From: Polyangiaceae bacterium
GTDB lineage: Bacteria > Myxococcota_A > Polyangia > Polyangiales > Polyangiaceae
Reading direction: 5' to 3'
Assembly (NCBI GenBank): GCA_020633205.1
Contig: JACKEB010000013.1
Coordinates: 496,001 to 560,000 of the forward strand
Length of the DNA: 64,000 nucleotides
The position numbers and the translations under genes were made by a program. Shown here piece by piece: positions 42,558-50,827 of this stretch. Positions within the stretch are counted from its first letter, which is position 1, and each line of letters begins with the position of its first letter. The notes under the pieces were generated by a model. It ran no database searches. It worked only from the letters and a program-made list of their open reading frames with translations, and was not told where the DNA came from.

Positions 42558-43813
42558 GGATACGATCCGCGTTGGGCGTGCTCGTCGTGAGCCCGATGTT
42601 GAGCTGTAGCGCCTCCAAGCCGCCAGAGCCCGCGGCGCTGGTCGATGCGCCTAAGCCTCCGCCGACCGCATCCGCGAGTGTCGAGCCCGAGGAGCTGACA
42701 CAGCCGCGTGGACTAGGCGAAGACGCGATGTGCTTCAACGCGAAGTACTCTCCAGACGCGCTTGCGAGTGAAAGCAGCGAACTCATGCAGTCCGAGTGCG
42801 AGGCGATGGGTTGCTGCAACCACTTGCGTGGCCTGCAGGGCACGCCTCTCGCCGACGCCGATTGGCGCCGAGCGCTACTCCAAGCGAGCTCCATGGGTAG
42901 AGCGATGCACCTGCATGCACGGGGGCGCGCGAAGTTCGACGTCGTGTTTCCCGCGACGCGCCTCGAGAGTCGGAGCACCGAGGAGAGCACCCCAATCCAC
43001 TCCTGTGGTAGCTGGTCCGCCTGTGGCTACTTCGTGCGCAGCTGGCGGAGCCGCCTGAGCGTCGCGCTCACACACCCAGCGCTATCGGAGAGCTGCGCAA
43101 CGCCAACTGACGAAGCGTGCGCCGAAGCCGCCGCGAAGCTGCCCGAAGCAGACCGTTTCAGCGCTTGGTACCAGTGCATCGACGGGGCGCGCCCGCTGAC
43201 CTTCAATGTGGAGGAGCTGGGAACCGAGGCTGAGCTGGGAGCGCCGAAGCGCCCGCAGCAGGGCTACCTCTTGGCGCATGAGCTCGCCAATCCGGGCGCT
43301 TTCAGTACGGCGCTGTTCGGCACGAAGCAGGCCTTGCGGGTGGATCGCGATGGAACCGTGTGGAAATGGGAGGTCGGTTGTGAGGAAATCGATGAGGCGT
43401 TGTGGGTGAGCCACGTCGTCGGCGCGCTGTCCCCCCGGCGCGCTGCGCGCAGCGTCGCGTTGCCGGAACCGATGTTGCCCATCGCCCATCGCAGCTATCC
43501 AGCTTCACCCAGGCGAGGCCCAGTAATGGACGAGATCCCGTATCAGTGGCTCGCTTCAAGCGCTGTCGGGCAGACGCGGTGGGTGCAGGGTCGCGGCGCC
43601 TGCGAAGCAACCACGGCCTACCGCAAGCTGCGTGTGGAAGCCCTGCTCAGGCCGCGGCGTGAGAGCTTGACCCAAGCCGGCAAGCTCGGCGCCCAGTACT
43701 CACTCGCTGCCCTCAAGTGCACCGCGAGCAAAGTCGGCAGCGATGGCTGTGCGGAGTTCGAGCGGCTGATGAAGCCGCTGTGGGGTAAGCAGGTATGCCG
43801 AAAATTGCCGTGA
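42554..43813 (+). CDS. Cys-rich lipoprotein, tandem family copy A
   Basis: 419 residues from a GTG overlapping the previous stop (GTGA). The lipobox is MLSCS with C18; a Pro/Ala spacer follows. The body is Cys-rich: AMCFNAKYSPDALAS, SECEAMGCCNHLRG, HSCGSWSACGYF, WYQCIDGARP, and a conserved end LGAQYSLAALKC, then CAEFERLMKPLWGKQVC. The pattern suggests a disulfide-bonded, outer-surface or periplasmic domain. It is homologous over its full length to the next gene. No known family recognised. The two copies are probably co-translated. Confidence 0.8.
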   Translation: MRIRSALGVLVVSPMLSCSASKPPEPAALVDAPKPPPTASASVEPEELTQPRGLGEDAMCFNAKYSPDALASESSELMQSECEAMGCCNHLRGLQGTPLADADWRRALLQASSMGRAMHLHARGRAKFDVVFPATRLESRSTEESTPIHSCGSWSACGYFVRSWRSRLSVALTHPALSESCATPTDEACAEAAAKLPEADRFSAWYQCIDGARPLTFNVEELGTEAELGAPKRPQQGYLLAHELANPGAFSTALFGTKQALRVDRDGTVWKWEVGCEEIDEALWVSHVVGALSPRRAARSVALPEPMLPIAHRSYPASPRRGPVMDEIPYQWLASSAVGQTRWVQGRGACEATTAYRKLRVEALLRPRRESLTQAGKLGAQYSLAALKCTASKVGSDGCAEFERLMKPLWGKQVCRKLP

Positions 43814-45084
43814 GGAAAATGGTGACCCGCTGCGCGCGACTCCGAACGACGCTCGTCGGCGTAGCAGCACTGGCCTGCAGCAGTGCCCCGATGCGAGTAG
43901 ACCAGCCAGCAGTTGTTCGGGCACCAGAAGCGGGCGATCTCACCGTCTCCGGAAGCTCCGTTGTCGCGACCAGGGACCGGGATTGGGGGGAGAGTGCCAT
44001 GTGCTTCAACGTGGAGTACTCCGCGGCAGCCCTCGCGAGTGAAGACGTCGATTTGCTGCTGGAGGAATGCAAGGTGCACGGGTGTTGCCGCCACCTGGAG
44101 TCGCTCGAAGGCAAGTTGGAGCTAGATGCTGATCTGCGCGAAACGATTCTTCAGGCTAGTTCCTTGGGGAAGCTGGTCGCGGAGCAGGGCGCTGAGGTGA
44201 AGTTCCCAAGGACTTCGCAGCCCAACCGCACGGCGATCGAGAGTTCACCGATGAGGTCGTGCGGCTCCTGGGTTCAGTGCGGCGTCTCGGTACAGCGCTG
44301 GTTGCGCCGGATGGCCTTGTTCTTGAGTGTCGACAACTTCGTGGGGATGCCATCCCTCGATTCATGTCAGGAGGGGAACGAAGCAAAGTGCGCTGCGCAT
44401 GCGGCCGAAGCCGATCGCGAGGACCAGTTCTCCGAGTGGTACGCCTGCATGGATGACGCCCGAGCTCCTAGGTGGGACTTGCCCGGATCGAACGCGGACG
44501 TGAGTCTGCCGATGGTTCCGACGCGCGGCTACTTCGTGGGACACGACGAGAGCAGGCACCCGAGTGCGTTCATTGCGGCCTCTCTCGGGACAGGTGAGGT
44601 ACTCTGGGTCGAGTACGGAGGTACCGCGTGGAAATGGGATATCCCGTGCGGCGAACTCGCGGAGGCTTTCTGGGTCGCGCAGGCGGTGCCCTCCCTGCTG
44701 CGCTACCGACCAGCGGTGGCGGTGACGCTGCCATTTCCCATGCAGCCGCAAGCGGAGTCACGTCATGTCGTGGTCGCTCCACATATTCGCAGCATCTTGG
44801 ACGTCACCCACTATCAGTGGCTCGCAGCAAGCGACCTCGGACGCTCCCGCTGGAGACCCGACCGCACAGTCTGTGACCGCGGAAACAGCTACCGTCGCAT
44901 CGTCGTGGAGGAGTTCCTCAGCCCGCGCCGAGGCTTGCTTCGCGCCGCGGGCACTCTCGGCCCCCAGTATTCGGAGGCTGCCTTCAAGTGCACTCAGAGC
45001 CCGATCGATAGCGGTGGCTGCGCGGAGTTCGAGCGGTTGATGAAGCCGCTGTGGGGAAAACAGCGCTGCCCGGCGCCACCTTGA
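43810..45084 (+). CDS. Cys-rich lipoprotein, tandem family copy B
   Basis: 424 residues from a GTG overlapping the stop of copy A (GTGA at 43810-43813); an ATG lies nine bases further on. The lipobox is ALACSS with C23. Conserved blocks match copy A: AMCFNVEYSAAALASED, LEECKVHGCCRHL, RSCGSWVQCGVSV, WYACMDDARAP, LGPQYSEAAFKC, then CAEFERLMKPLWGKQRC. Cysteine positions are kept while many other residues differ, so the duplication is old or divergence is fast. Function unknown. It converges on the small Cys-rich lipoprotein gene, with 17 bases between stops. Confidence 0.8.
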   Translation: MRKMVTRCARLRTTLVGVAALACSSAPMRVDQPAVVRAPEAGDLTVSGSSVVATRDRDWGESAMCFNVEYSAAALASEDVDLLLEECKVHGCCRHLESLEGKLELDADLRETILQASSLGKLVAEQGAEVKFPRTSQPNRTAIESSPMRSCGSWVQCGVSVQRWLRRMALFLSVDNFVGMPSLDSCQEGNEAKCAAHAAEADREDQFSEWYACMDDARAPRWDLPGSNADVSLPMVPTRGYFVGHDESRHPSAFIAASLGTGEVLWVEYGGTAWKWDIPCGELAEAFWVAQAVPSLLRYRPAVAVTLPFPMQPQAESRHVVVAPHIRSILDVTHYQWLAASDLGRSRWRPDRTVCDRGNSYRRIVVEEFLSPRRGLLRAAGTLGPQYSEAAFKCTQSPIDSGGCAEFERLMKPLWGKQRCPAPP

Positions 45085-45101
45085 CGGTGAGGTGAATTCG
45101 C

Positions 45102-45731
45102 TCAGAAGCATTGCCAACTCGAGTTGCCGCCGCAGACGCCGTGCTCGCACTGCGACCAGCACTCGGTATCGAACTGGCAGGTCTCGCCATCACCGCGAAC
45201 CGGCTCGCACAGCCCGGTGTGACAGTAGTAGTTGGGCTCACAGCTCGAACGCTCGCGCGCAGTGACGGCACACGCCTCGCCTCGGGTGGCGGGCACATCA
45301 CAGGTGCCCACTTGAGGCAAGTCAACGAGGTCCAGGTTGCAGAACATCGGCGGGGTGCACTCCAGGTCGAGTTCGCAGCGCGCATGCTGCTGAAGCGCCC
45401 CTACGGAACACACGTCTTGGCAGAGCAGGGACGCCTCGCAGGGCGTTTCGGCATCGCAAGGCTCGCCAGCCACTGGCCTAGGCCGACACCGAAACTCCCC
45501 TGAGTTGATTTCGTCGCAGTATGCGCCTGGCACACAGTCGTTCTGTCGCCCTCGACAGAGTTCGCCAACTTCTAAGAGGGTCACGCACTCAGGGAGTTGC
45601 TCGCCTTCGCATCGACAGACGCTGTTTGCGCCGCAGTCTGAATCCCGCTGACAGGTCGTCGGAGACGCCTCAGTCCCGCCTGAAGAACAGCCGACGGCAA
45701 TCAGCACAAGCGCGGCTAAAACGCGTCGCAT
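45102..45731 (-). CDS. Small Cys-rich lipoprotein (Dickkopf-like repeat pattern)
   Basis: 209 residues from the ATG at 45731; the open frame upstream has poor composition. The signal ends VGCSSG with C15 as lipid anchor. The mature part has about 25 cysteines in a repeated pattern (CQRDSDCGANSVCRCEGEQL, CEASLLCQDVCS, CELDLECTPPMFCN and so on), each unit like the EGF/Dickkopf-type Cys-rich modules often seen in myxobacterial surface proteins. Probably disulfide-bonded and outside the cytoplasm. Binding role likely; target unknown. Confidence 0.82.
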   Translation of the reverse strand: MRRVLAALVLIAVGCSSGGTEASPTTCQRDSDCGANSVCRCEGEQLPECVTLLEVGELCRGRQNDCVPGAYCDEINSGEFRCRPRPVAGEPCDAETPCEASLLCQDVCSVGALQQHARCELDLECTPPMFCNLDLVDLPQVGTCDVPATRGEACAVTARERSSCEPNYYCHTGLCEPVRGDGETCQFDTECWSQCEHGVCGGNSSWQCF

Positions 45732-45961
45732 CGTACCGAGTATCAGAGAGCCGCTTGGCGGCGACAAGCGGGGATCAGGGACCGCGCGGTCCCTCGTGAG
45801 TTCGCCGCCCGTGGTGACCAAGCACGAGACGGCGAACGGTCGAAGCCTGGCGGTGCGAATGTTAGGTGTGGGAATGGGAACCACGCTCTGACAGTGGAGC
45901 ACACCGTAAGTGTTTCGACGCGGTTGCAAGCGCTTCGTCCCAATGATCGCGCGAGCTTCAA

Positions 45962-45990
45962 GCGGCGGAAGGCATCATGCGGCGGAAGGC
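45962..45990. repeat. Short direct repeat GCGGCGGAAGGC x2
   Basis: Two exact 12-base copies at a 17-base period, then a weaker third (ATGCGCCGAATAGGC at about 46001-46015). Possibly a regulator site, possibly slippage. Confidence 0.5.
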
Positions 45991-46167
45991 GAAAGGAATC
46001 ATGCGCCGAATAGGCGTTTGGCTGAACGCACCTAGATGTGAGCAAGCGTTTCCACGCGGACGCGATACGGTGCGAGTCGGATTCCGCGCACACGGTATTC
46101 GGCGCGTCACGCAATTGCCTCTAGTCATTTAAAGTGAGGCGTGGCACTTTCTACTCTTACCCCTCGT

Positions 46168-46192
46168 GCGCGCCTTCAGATCGAAGGCGCGC
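46168..46192. other. Strong hairpin in leader of secreted protein gene
   Basis: GCGCGCCTTC (46168-46177) pairs perfectly with GAAGGCGCGC (46183-46192) over a 5-base loop, 55 bases before the ATG at 46247. No T-run follows. It may be a leader structure or an operator. Confidence 0.6.
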
Positions 46193-46246
46193 GGCGCACA
46201 CGTGTAGGCGGCAGTGCGCGATAGGACCACTCGACTGGAGGCGCTG

Positions 46247-47503
46247 ATGAAGAAGCTGGCGGTGCTGTTGGGCCTGGTGAGCTGTGGACTGATCACGAAT
46301 CTCGCGTCTGCGGAGGTGCGAGATCCTCTCGGGCCTTGGGAGGTGCTGGGGCCTGACTACCAGGCTACGGATCCCCTCGATTTGGCGAGCTACGAGTGGG
46401 AGTACTTCACGATTCAGAACGAAGACGACAGCTTCGTTGGCATCATCGGCTACGTGATCGCAGATCCTCGAGGATCTGGTGAAGGCGGCATTGCTTTGGT
46501 CCCCGCAGGCGGGAACATCGCCGTCGCAGGCATGCGCCCGGGCCAATCCGCCAGCGCCGAGTTCTTGACCTACGGCTTGGCCAACACCTTCGCCTCGACC
46601 ACCGAGAAGGTGATGTACGTGAGCGATCCCAGCTCCGATCACTTCGCGAACATCGAGCCTGCCCCTGGCGCCACCAGCGCCCATCCGGCGCTGGCGCTAA
46701 CGGGGCGCAGTGCGGACTACGAGTGGGATCTGGTGGTGACGCCGGACTTCGAAGAGTACCTCCCGCTGAAGGAAGTCGGCCCGGACGCCGCGTTCTCGGC
46801 CGTACGGGGCGATGACGTGGGGCTCCTACCGGGGGAGAACTGGACTGTCGACGCCGTGTGGCCGCGCACCCATGTGCAGGGCACGATGGTCGAGCGTGCG
46901 ACGGGACAGTTGATCCCGATCAACGCGCGCGGCTACCGCGAGAACTCCTTCGGGCGCTACCTGCTCTCCCTCGATGGTTGGGATTTCGCAGTCTTCAGCG
47001 ACACCCAGAAGCGGGTGCAGACGATGTTCCAGACCTACCATCGCTCGACCACCATCGACTACTTCGACATCGCGTTTCCGGACGAAAACGGTCAACCTCG
47101 GAACGTGCGCTTCCGCCCGAGCCGTGGAGAGCTAGGTTGGTTCCATCCGAACTGGACCTTCGATGGCCGAGCCAAGCAGTGCGTGCCAGAGAAGACCTGG
47201 ATGATCGCCGACAACGGCGAGTACCGCGTTGAGCTCAGTGTCGACATGAGCGCCTCCCAGAGCGTGCCCTACGCGCCGTTCCTCGACGACTCGACTATCG
47301 GCACTGCTGTGTTCTTCATCATGGAGCAGTTCCCGACGTTGAACGGTGTGGTCCGTCGCGCGGACAACGGTCAAGTCATCACCACGTTCGCGGGCAGGGC
47401 GGGGGGTGAGTTCGCCTTCCACAAGGGGCTGTTCAATAGACGCTCGGACTTCGCGTGTTGGTTGTCCTTCGCACCGGTGTATCAGCACGCCTTCCCCAAC
47501 TGA
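46247..47503 (+). CDS. Secreted protein, possibly lipocalin-like (AttH/CrtC type)
   Basis: 418 residues from the ATG at 46247; an upstream in-frame GTG is less likely. The signal peptide (LAVLLGLVSCGLITNLASA) is cut near residue 22. The body is beta-rich with an aromatic YEWEYFTIQNEDDSFVGIIG, VWPRTHVQGTMVERATGQLI and NSFGRYLLSLDGWDFAVFSD. These recall the lipocalin-like folds of AttH/CrtC proteins, which hydrate or bind carotenoids and other lipids. The similarity is weak and from memory. It is expected to be periplasmic or extracellular. Confidence 0.55.
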   Translation: MKKLAVLLGLVSCGLITNLASAEVRDPLGPWEVLGPDYQATDPLDLASYEWEYFTIQNEDDSFVGIIGYVIADPRGSGEGGIALVPAGGNIAVAGMRPGQSASAEFLTYGLANTFASTTEKVMYVSDPSSDHFANIEPAPGATSAHPALALTGRSADYEWDLVVTPDFEEYLPLKEVGPDAAFSAVRGDDVGLLPGENWTVDAVWPRTHVQGTMVERATGQLIPINARGYRENSFGRYLLSLDGWDFAVFSDTQKRVQTMFQTYHRSTTIDYFDIAFPDENGQPRNVRFRPSRGELGWFHPNWTFDGRAKQCVPEKTWMIADNGEYRVELSVDMSASQSVPYAPFLDDSTIGTAVFFIMEQFPTLNGVVRRADNGQVITTFAGRAGGEFAFHKGLFNRRSDFACWLSFAPVYQHAFPN

Positions 47504-47539
47504 GCATCCCGCGGGGAGCCGTGCAGCGCGCGCGGCTCC

Positions 47540-48124
47540 TCAGCGCCAGCTGGCGCGGATGTCGACGTCAAACAGCGCGTGCTCTTCGACTTCCACCTCG
47601 CGACGCAGGTCGAGGTGCTTGAGCGTACCCTCCACGACTCCGACGTGAAATGCCGTGGGGAAATTACACACATTCTCGAGTCGCAGGATACCCGACGTGC
47701 CGTTCACTTCGAGCGCCTTTCCAGTGCCGTGGCTCGCCGCAATCGCATAGCCTTTCGCCGCCAAGCGCAACAGTTGCTGTGGGTCGCGACCGACGACGCC
47801 GAACAGCACGCGGCCAATCATCTGCTCCAGAAACATCGGGAACACGCAGTGCCCTAGACGCCGCAAGCCTTCACGGAGCGAGGCATTGGGGTACAGCTCA
47901 GGACACGCTTCCACTTCGAGCTTCAGCAGATCGACGTACGGGTAGTCTTTGAAAGCGCGATACGTGGGTTCGGCCCGCGCGACTCGGTTGAGCTTGCCGG
48001 CTTTCTTCAGCTCCCGCTGCACCATTGCGAAGAACATCCCTTTGGCAGTCGCCAGCGGCGACGCCTTCTCGATGTACAGCTGAGGGTCGATTGGGGCTTC
48101 CCAATCCGGAGCGTGGAAGGTCAT
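47540..48124 (-). CDS. DUF2378 (TIGR02265) family protein
   Basis: 194 residues from the ATG at 48124 (ATG at 48151 also possible). It matches the myxobacterial paralogous family by the LKLEVEACPELYPNASLREG helix, the RRLGHCVFPMFLEQMIGRVL segment and the RLENVCNFPTAFHVGVVEGT strand block. Members are found in many copies in myxobacterial genomes and have no established function; none shows a signal peptide. Its presence is a good taxonomic marker. Confidence 0.85.
   Translation of the reverse strand: MTFHAPDWEAPIDPQLYIEKASPLATAKGMFFAMVQRELKKAGKLNRVARAEPTYRAFKDYPYVDLLKLEVEACPELYPNASLREGLRRLGHCVFPMFLEQMIGRVLFGVVGRDPQQLLRLAAKGYAIAASHGTGKALEVNGTSGILRLENVCNFPTAFHVGVVEGTLKHLDLRREVEVEEHALFDVDIRASWR
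47653..47664 (+). repeat. CCNNGGGGAAAT motif copy 4
   Basis: CCGTGGGGAAAT, antisense to the DUF2378 gene. Confidence 0.8.
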
Positions 48125-48268
48125 GAGTGAGGGGGACTCGAAGGATGCCACAGGTCGCGTTTCGAGACAGCGACCAAGCGAGGCTGCTCGTCGCGATAGG
48201 CGTGGCGACCAGCGTGCCTCCTGAAGAAGCTGCGCTGTCGAAGAAGCTGCGCTCTCCCTGCTCGAGCC

Positions 48269-49432
48269 CTATCGAGCTGTCTTTCCGAGGAGCGTGCGCG
48301 CGATCACCATGCGCTGGATCTCCGAGGTGCCCTCCACGATACGCAGCACCCGCAGTGAGCGGAAATAGCGCTCCGTTGGGCAGTCTTTCATCCAGCCCAT
48401 GCCACCGTGGATCTGCAGCACCCGGTCGCACACACGGTTGACCATCTCCGTTGCGTAGAGTTTGCACATGGAAAGTTCCCGCGTCGGGTCTTGACCGCCT
48501 GCGTCAACGAGCCACGACGTGTGGTAGACCATGTTGCGCGCGGCGTAGATCTCCGTAGCGCTGTCCGCGAGCATCCACTGCACGCCCTGACGCGCCCCGA
48601 TCGGCTGCCCGAAAGCCTGGCGCTGACCTGCGTAGTCCACTCCGAGGCTCAACAGGTAGTCCGCAACCCCGACGCAGTTCGCTGCTATCTGCAAGCGCCC
48701 GATGCCGAGGAAGGTCATTGCCGTGAGGAACGCCATGCCCTCTTGCCCGACCAGGTTCTTTGCTGGCACCTCAGCGTCCTCGAAGACGATCTCTGTTTGC
48801 CCTTCGAAGCCCGCCATCGCCCGGTGAGCGCGTCCGACCTGGTACATACCAGGCTCGACGATGAACGCGCTGATGCCGCCCTTCGCACCCTTGCTCGGAT
48901 CGTTGGTGGCGAACACGACGCCCCAGTCGGCGTGCTTGCCGTTGGTGATGAAGTGCTTGGTGCCGTTGAGGATCCACTTGTCACCCCGTTTTTCCGCGCG
49001 GGTACTGATGTGCTGCGCGTCGGAGCCTGCTCCAGGCTCGCTCAACATGAAGCACGCGCTGGTCTCGCCCGCGATCAACGGGGTCAGGTAGTGTTCACGC
49101 TGCTCGGCGTTGAACATCAGGTGCATCGGAGAAGGACCTTCGGGTCCAGCGATGGCGTAGCTCGCGAGGAAGCTACCGCTCCTGCCGCACGCCTCGCGCA
49201 GCACCGATGACTGCAGGTTCGAGAAGCCGCCGCCGCCGACTTCTTCCGGCATGTGGTGCGAGTAGAAGCCGAGATCCGCCGCTTGCTTGCGCACCCGCTT
49301 GACGATCTCCGTCGGGATCCCCTGGTCCGGATCTAGCTGTTCTTTCGTCTCGAGGGGGATCAGCTCCTCCTTCACCCAGCGGGTGAAAGCATCGCGGACG
49401 GCGCGGGTCTCTTCGCTCAGCGTGAAGTCCAT
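48269..49432 (-). CDS. Acyl-CoA dehydrogenase, short/medium-chain type
   Basis: 387 residues, the normal length for the family. It oxidises acyl-CoA to trans-2-enoyl-CoA with FAD. Signatures: CFMLSEPGAGSDAQHISTRA (FAD/substrate loop), WILNGTKHFITNGKHADWGV, QIHGGMGWMKDCPTERYFRS and VEGTSEIQRMVIART, where the glutamate of EGT is the usual catalytic base. It acts in the cytosol in fatty-acid or branched-chain degradation. It is divergent from mutH with 77 bases between the chosen starts. Confidence 0.95.
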   Translation of the reverse strand: MDFTLSEETRAVRDAFTRWVKEELIPLETKEQLDPDQGIPTEIVKRVRKQAADLGFYSHHMPEEVGGGGFSNLQSSVLREACGRSGSFLASYAIAGPEGPSPMHLMFNAEQREHYLTPLIAGETSACFMLSEPGAGSDAQHISTRAEKRGDKWILNGTKHFITNGKHADWGVVFATNDPSKGAKGGISAFIVEPGMYQVGRAHRAMAGFEGQTEIVFEDAEVPAKNLVGQEGMAFLTAMTFLGIGRLQIAANCVGVADYLLSLGVDYAGQRQAFGQPIGARQGVQWMLADSATEIYAARNMVYHTSWLVDAGGQDPTRELSMCKLYATEMVNRVCDRVLQIHGGMGWMKDCPTERYFRSLRVLRIVEGTSEIQRMVIARTLLGKTAR

Positions 49433-49509
49433 AGGTGTTCATAACGCGGCGGCCGAGCGGCGCATACAGGGCGCTTGCCCTTGCGCGGCCCTCGTGTGAA
49501 GCAGGGCCT

Positions 49510-50211
49510 GTGCGCTGGGCCTCACCCCCAAAAACCGAGAGCGAGCTAGCGGCTCGCGCTGAGGCGCTGGCGGGCCAGACGCTTGCGCAGCTTGCGGCAC
49601 GTTGTGAAGTCGAGCCGCCACCGGATTTGCGTCGGCACAAGGGCTGGGTGGGGAGCTTGATGGAGGCGCTGCTCGGCGCGAGCGCGGGTTCCAAGGCGGA
49701 CGCGGACTTTCCTGAGCTCGGGGTCGAGCTGAAGACGCTGCCGGTGGATCAGCGGGGGCTGCCGTGTGAGTCCACGTTCGTGACCAGCATCCCGCTGCTC
49801 GAGATTGGGGATGTGGAGTTCGAGCGGTCCCGCGTGGTGCGCAAGCTCTCTCGCGTACTCTGGGTACCCGTTCAGGGTACTCGCAGCATCCCGCTCGCTG
49901 CGCGCGTCGTCGGGACGCCGCTCTTGTGGAGCCCGAGCGAGGCGCAGCTGTCGGCGCTGCGAGATGACTGGGAAGAGCTGTGCTTGTACATCGCGCGTGG
50001 CGAGATCGAGGCCATCACCGGGCACCTCGGAAAGTTTTTGCAGGTGCGCCCCAAAGCAGCTCATGGTGGCGTGAGGCGTCTGGCTCACGACGCAGATGGC
50101 GCCCGACTGCTGGCAAACCCTAAAGGTTTCTACCTGCGTGCGCGTTTCACCGCGGAGATCCTCCGTGCCCACTACCACCTGCCCGAATCGCGGGGTCGCC
50201 AGGATTTCTGA
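49510..50211 (+). CDS. mutH: DNA mismatch repair endonuclease MutH
   Basis: 233 residues from the GTG at 49510, chosen because the start then matches the E. coli protein (SPPxTExxL at residues 5-13); an earlier GTG at 49435 would add 25 unrelated residues. Identity to MutH is extensive: KGWVGSLMEALLGASAGSK, DFPELGVELKTLPVD, RVLWVPVQGTRSIPLA and VGTPLLWSPSEAQ. Catalytic residues are D66, E73 and K75, with E. coli spacing (D70, E77, K79). MutH nicks the unmethylated strand at hemimethylated GATC and is known mainly from Dam-carrying gammaproteobacteria, so its occurrence here deserves attention. No Dam gene is seen in the window. Confidence 0.95.
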   Translation: MRWASPPKTESELAARAEALAGQTLAQLAARCEVEPPPDLRRHKGWVGSLMEALLGASAGSKADADFPELGVELKTLPVDQRGLPCESTFVTSIPLLEIGDVEFERSRVVRKLSRVLWVPVQGTRSIPLAARVVGTPLLWSPSEAQLSALRDDWEELCLYIARGEIEAITGHLGKFLQVRPKAAHGGVRRLAHDADGARLLANPKGFYLRARFTAEILRAHYHLPESRGRQDF

Positions 50212-50245
50212 AACCGTTGCGCCGCCGCTAGCGTAGGCACCTGCG

Positions 50246-50809
50246 ATGAAGCTCTCTCCGGGTCAAGACGCGCCACTGTTCTTCGCAAGCACGTGGGACG
50301 ATCAACCGATTGAGCTGAAGGTCCTGCGGGGCAAGCCTGTGTGGCTCGCCTTCTTTCGCTACGCCGCGTGTCCGCTGTGCAATCTCCGTGTGCACCAGAT
50401 GATTCAGCGCTTCGATGCCTACCAGAGTCGCGGGCTACAAGTGCTGGCCGTGTTCCAGTCGCCCGCTGAGAAGATGGCGGAGTACGTCGGCAAGCAGGCT
50501 CCGCCGTTTCCGTTGATCGCCGACCCTGAAGAGGGATTGTACGCCCGCTATGGCTTGGGCAACTCGCTGCTCGGTTTCGCAGCACCGCGGAACCTGAAGA
50601 AGGCAATGGAGGCCGCTCGCGCCGGCTTCGTACCAGGCGTCCCGGACGGCACAGTCACTCGCTTGCCTGCGGATTTCTTGATTGATGCGGGTGGAGTGAT
50701 CCGCGACGTCTACTACGCCCCAGAGATCGGCGAACACATCCCGTTTGAGCGAGTTGAAGCGTTCATCGACAGCCAGGCGCGGGCCGCAGCTGCTCAAGCC
50801 ACACCCTGA
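50246..50809 (+). CDS. Peroxiredoxin-like protein (AhpC/TSA family)
   Basis: 187 residues with a thioredoxin-fold domain and the motif RYAACPLCNLR, where the first cysteine (about C42) is the likely peroxidatic residue and the second makes a CxxC. PAEKMAEYVGKQAPPFPLIA and ADFLIDAGGVIRDVYYAP complete the fold. It has no signal peptide and is therefore cytosolic. It removes peroxides or takes part in thiol redox control. It lies 34 bases after mutH on the same strand, so the two could share a transcript. Confidence 0.88.
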   Translation: MKLSPGQDAPLFFASTWDDQPIELKVLRGKPVWLAFFRYAACPLCNLRVHQMIQRFDAYQSRGLQVLAVFQSPAEKMAEYVGKQAPPFPLIADPEEGLYARYGLGNSLLGFAAPRNLKKAMEAARAGFVPGVPDGTVTRLPADFLIDAGGVIRDVYYAPEIGEHIPFERVEAFIDSQARAAAAQATP

Positions 50810-50827
50810 GAACTGCTGGACCTGGGT

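Larger units (their letters stand above)
45732..46246. other. 515-base divergent intergenic region
   Basis: No supported gene. It contains two copies of GCGGCGGAAGGC (45962-45973 and 45979-45990) with a related third sequence around 46000, and a strong hairpin at 46168-46192. It separates the leftward Cys-rich lipoprotein from the rightward secreted protein and must hold both promoters; no clear -35/-10 pair was found. Confidence 0.55.
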
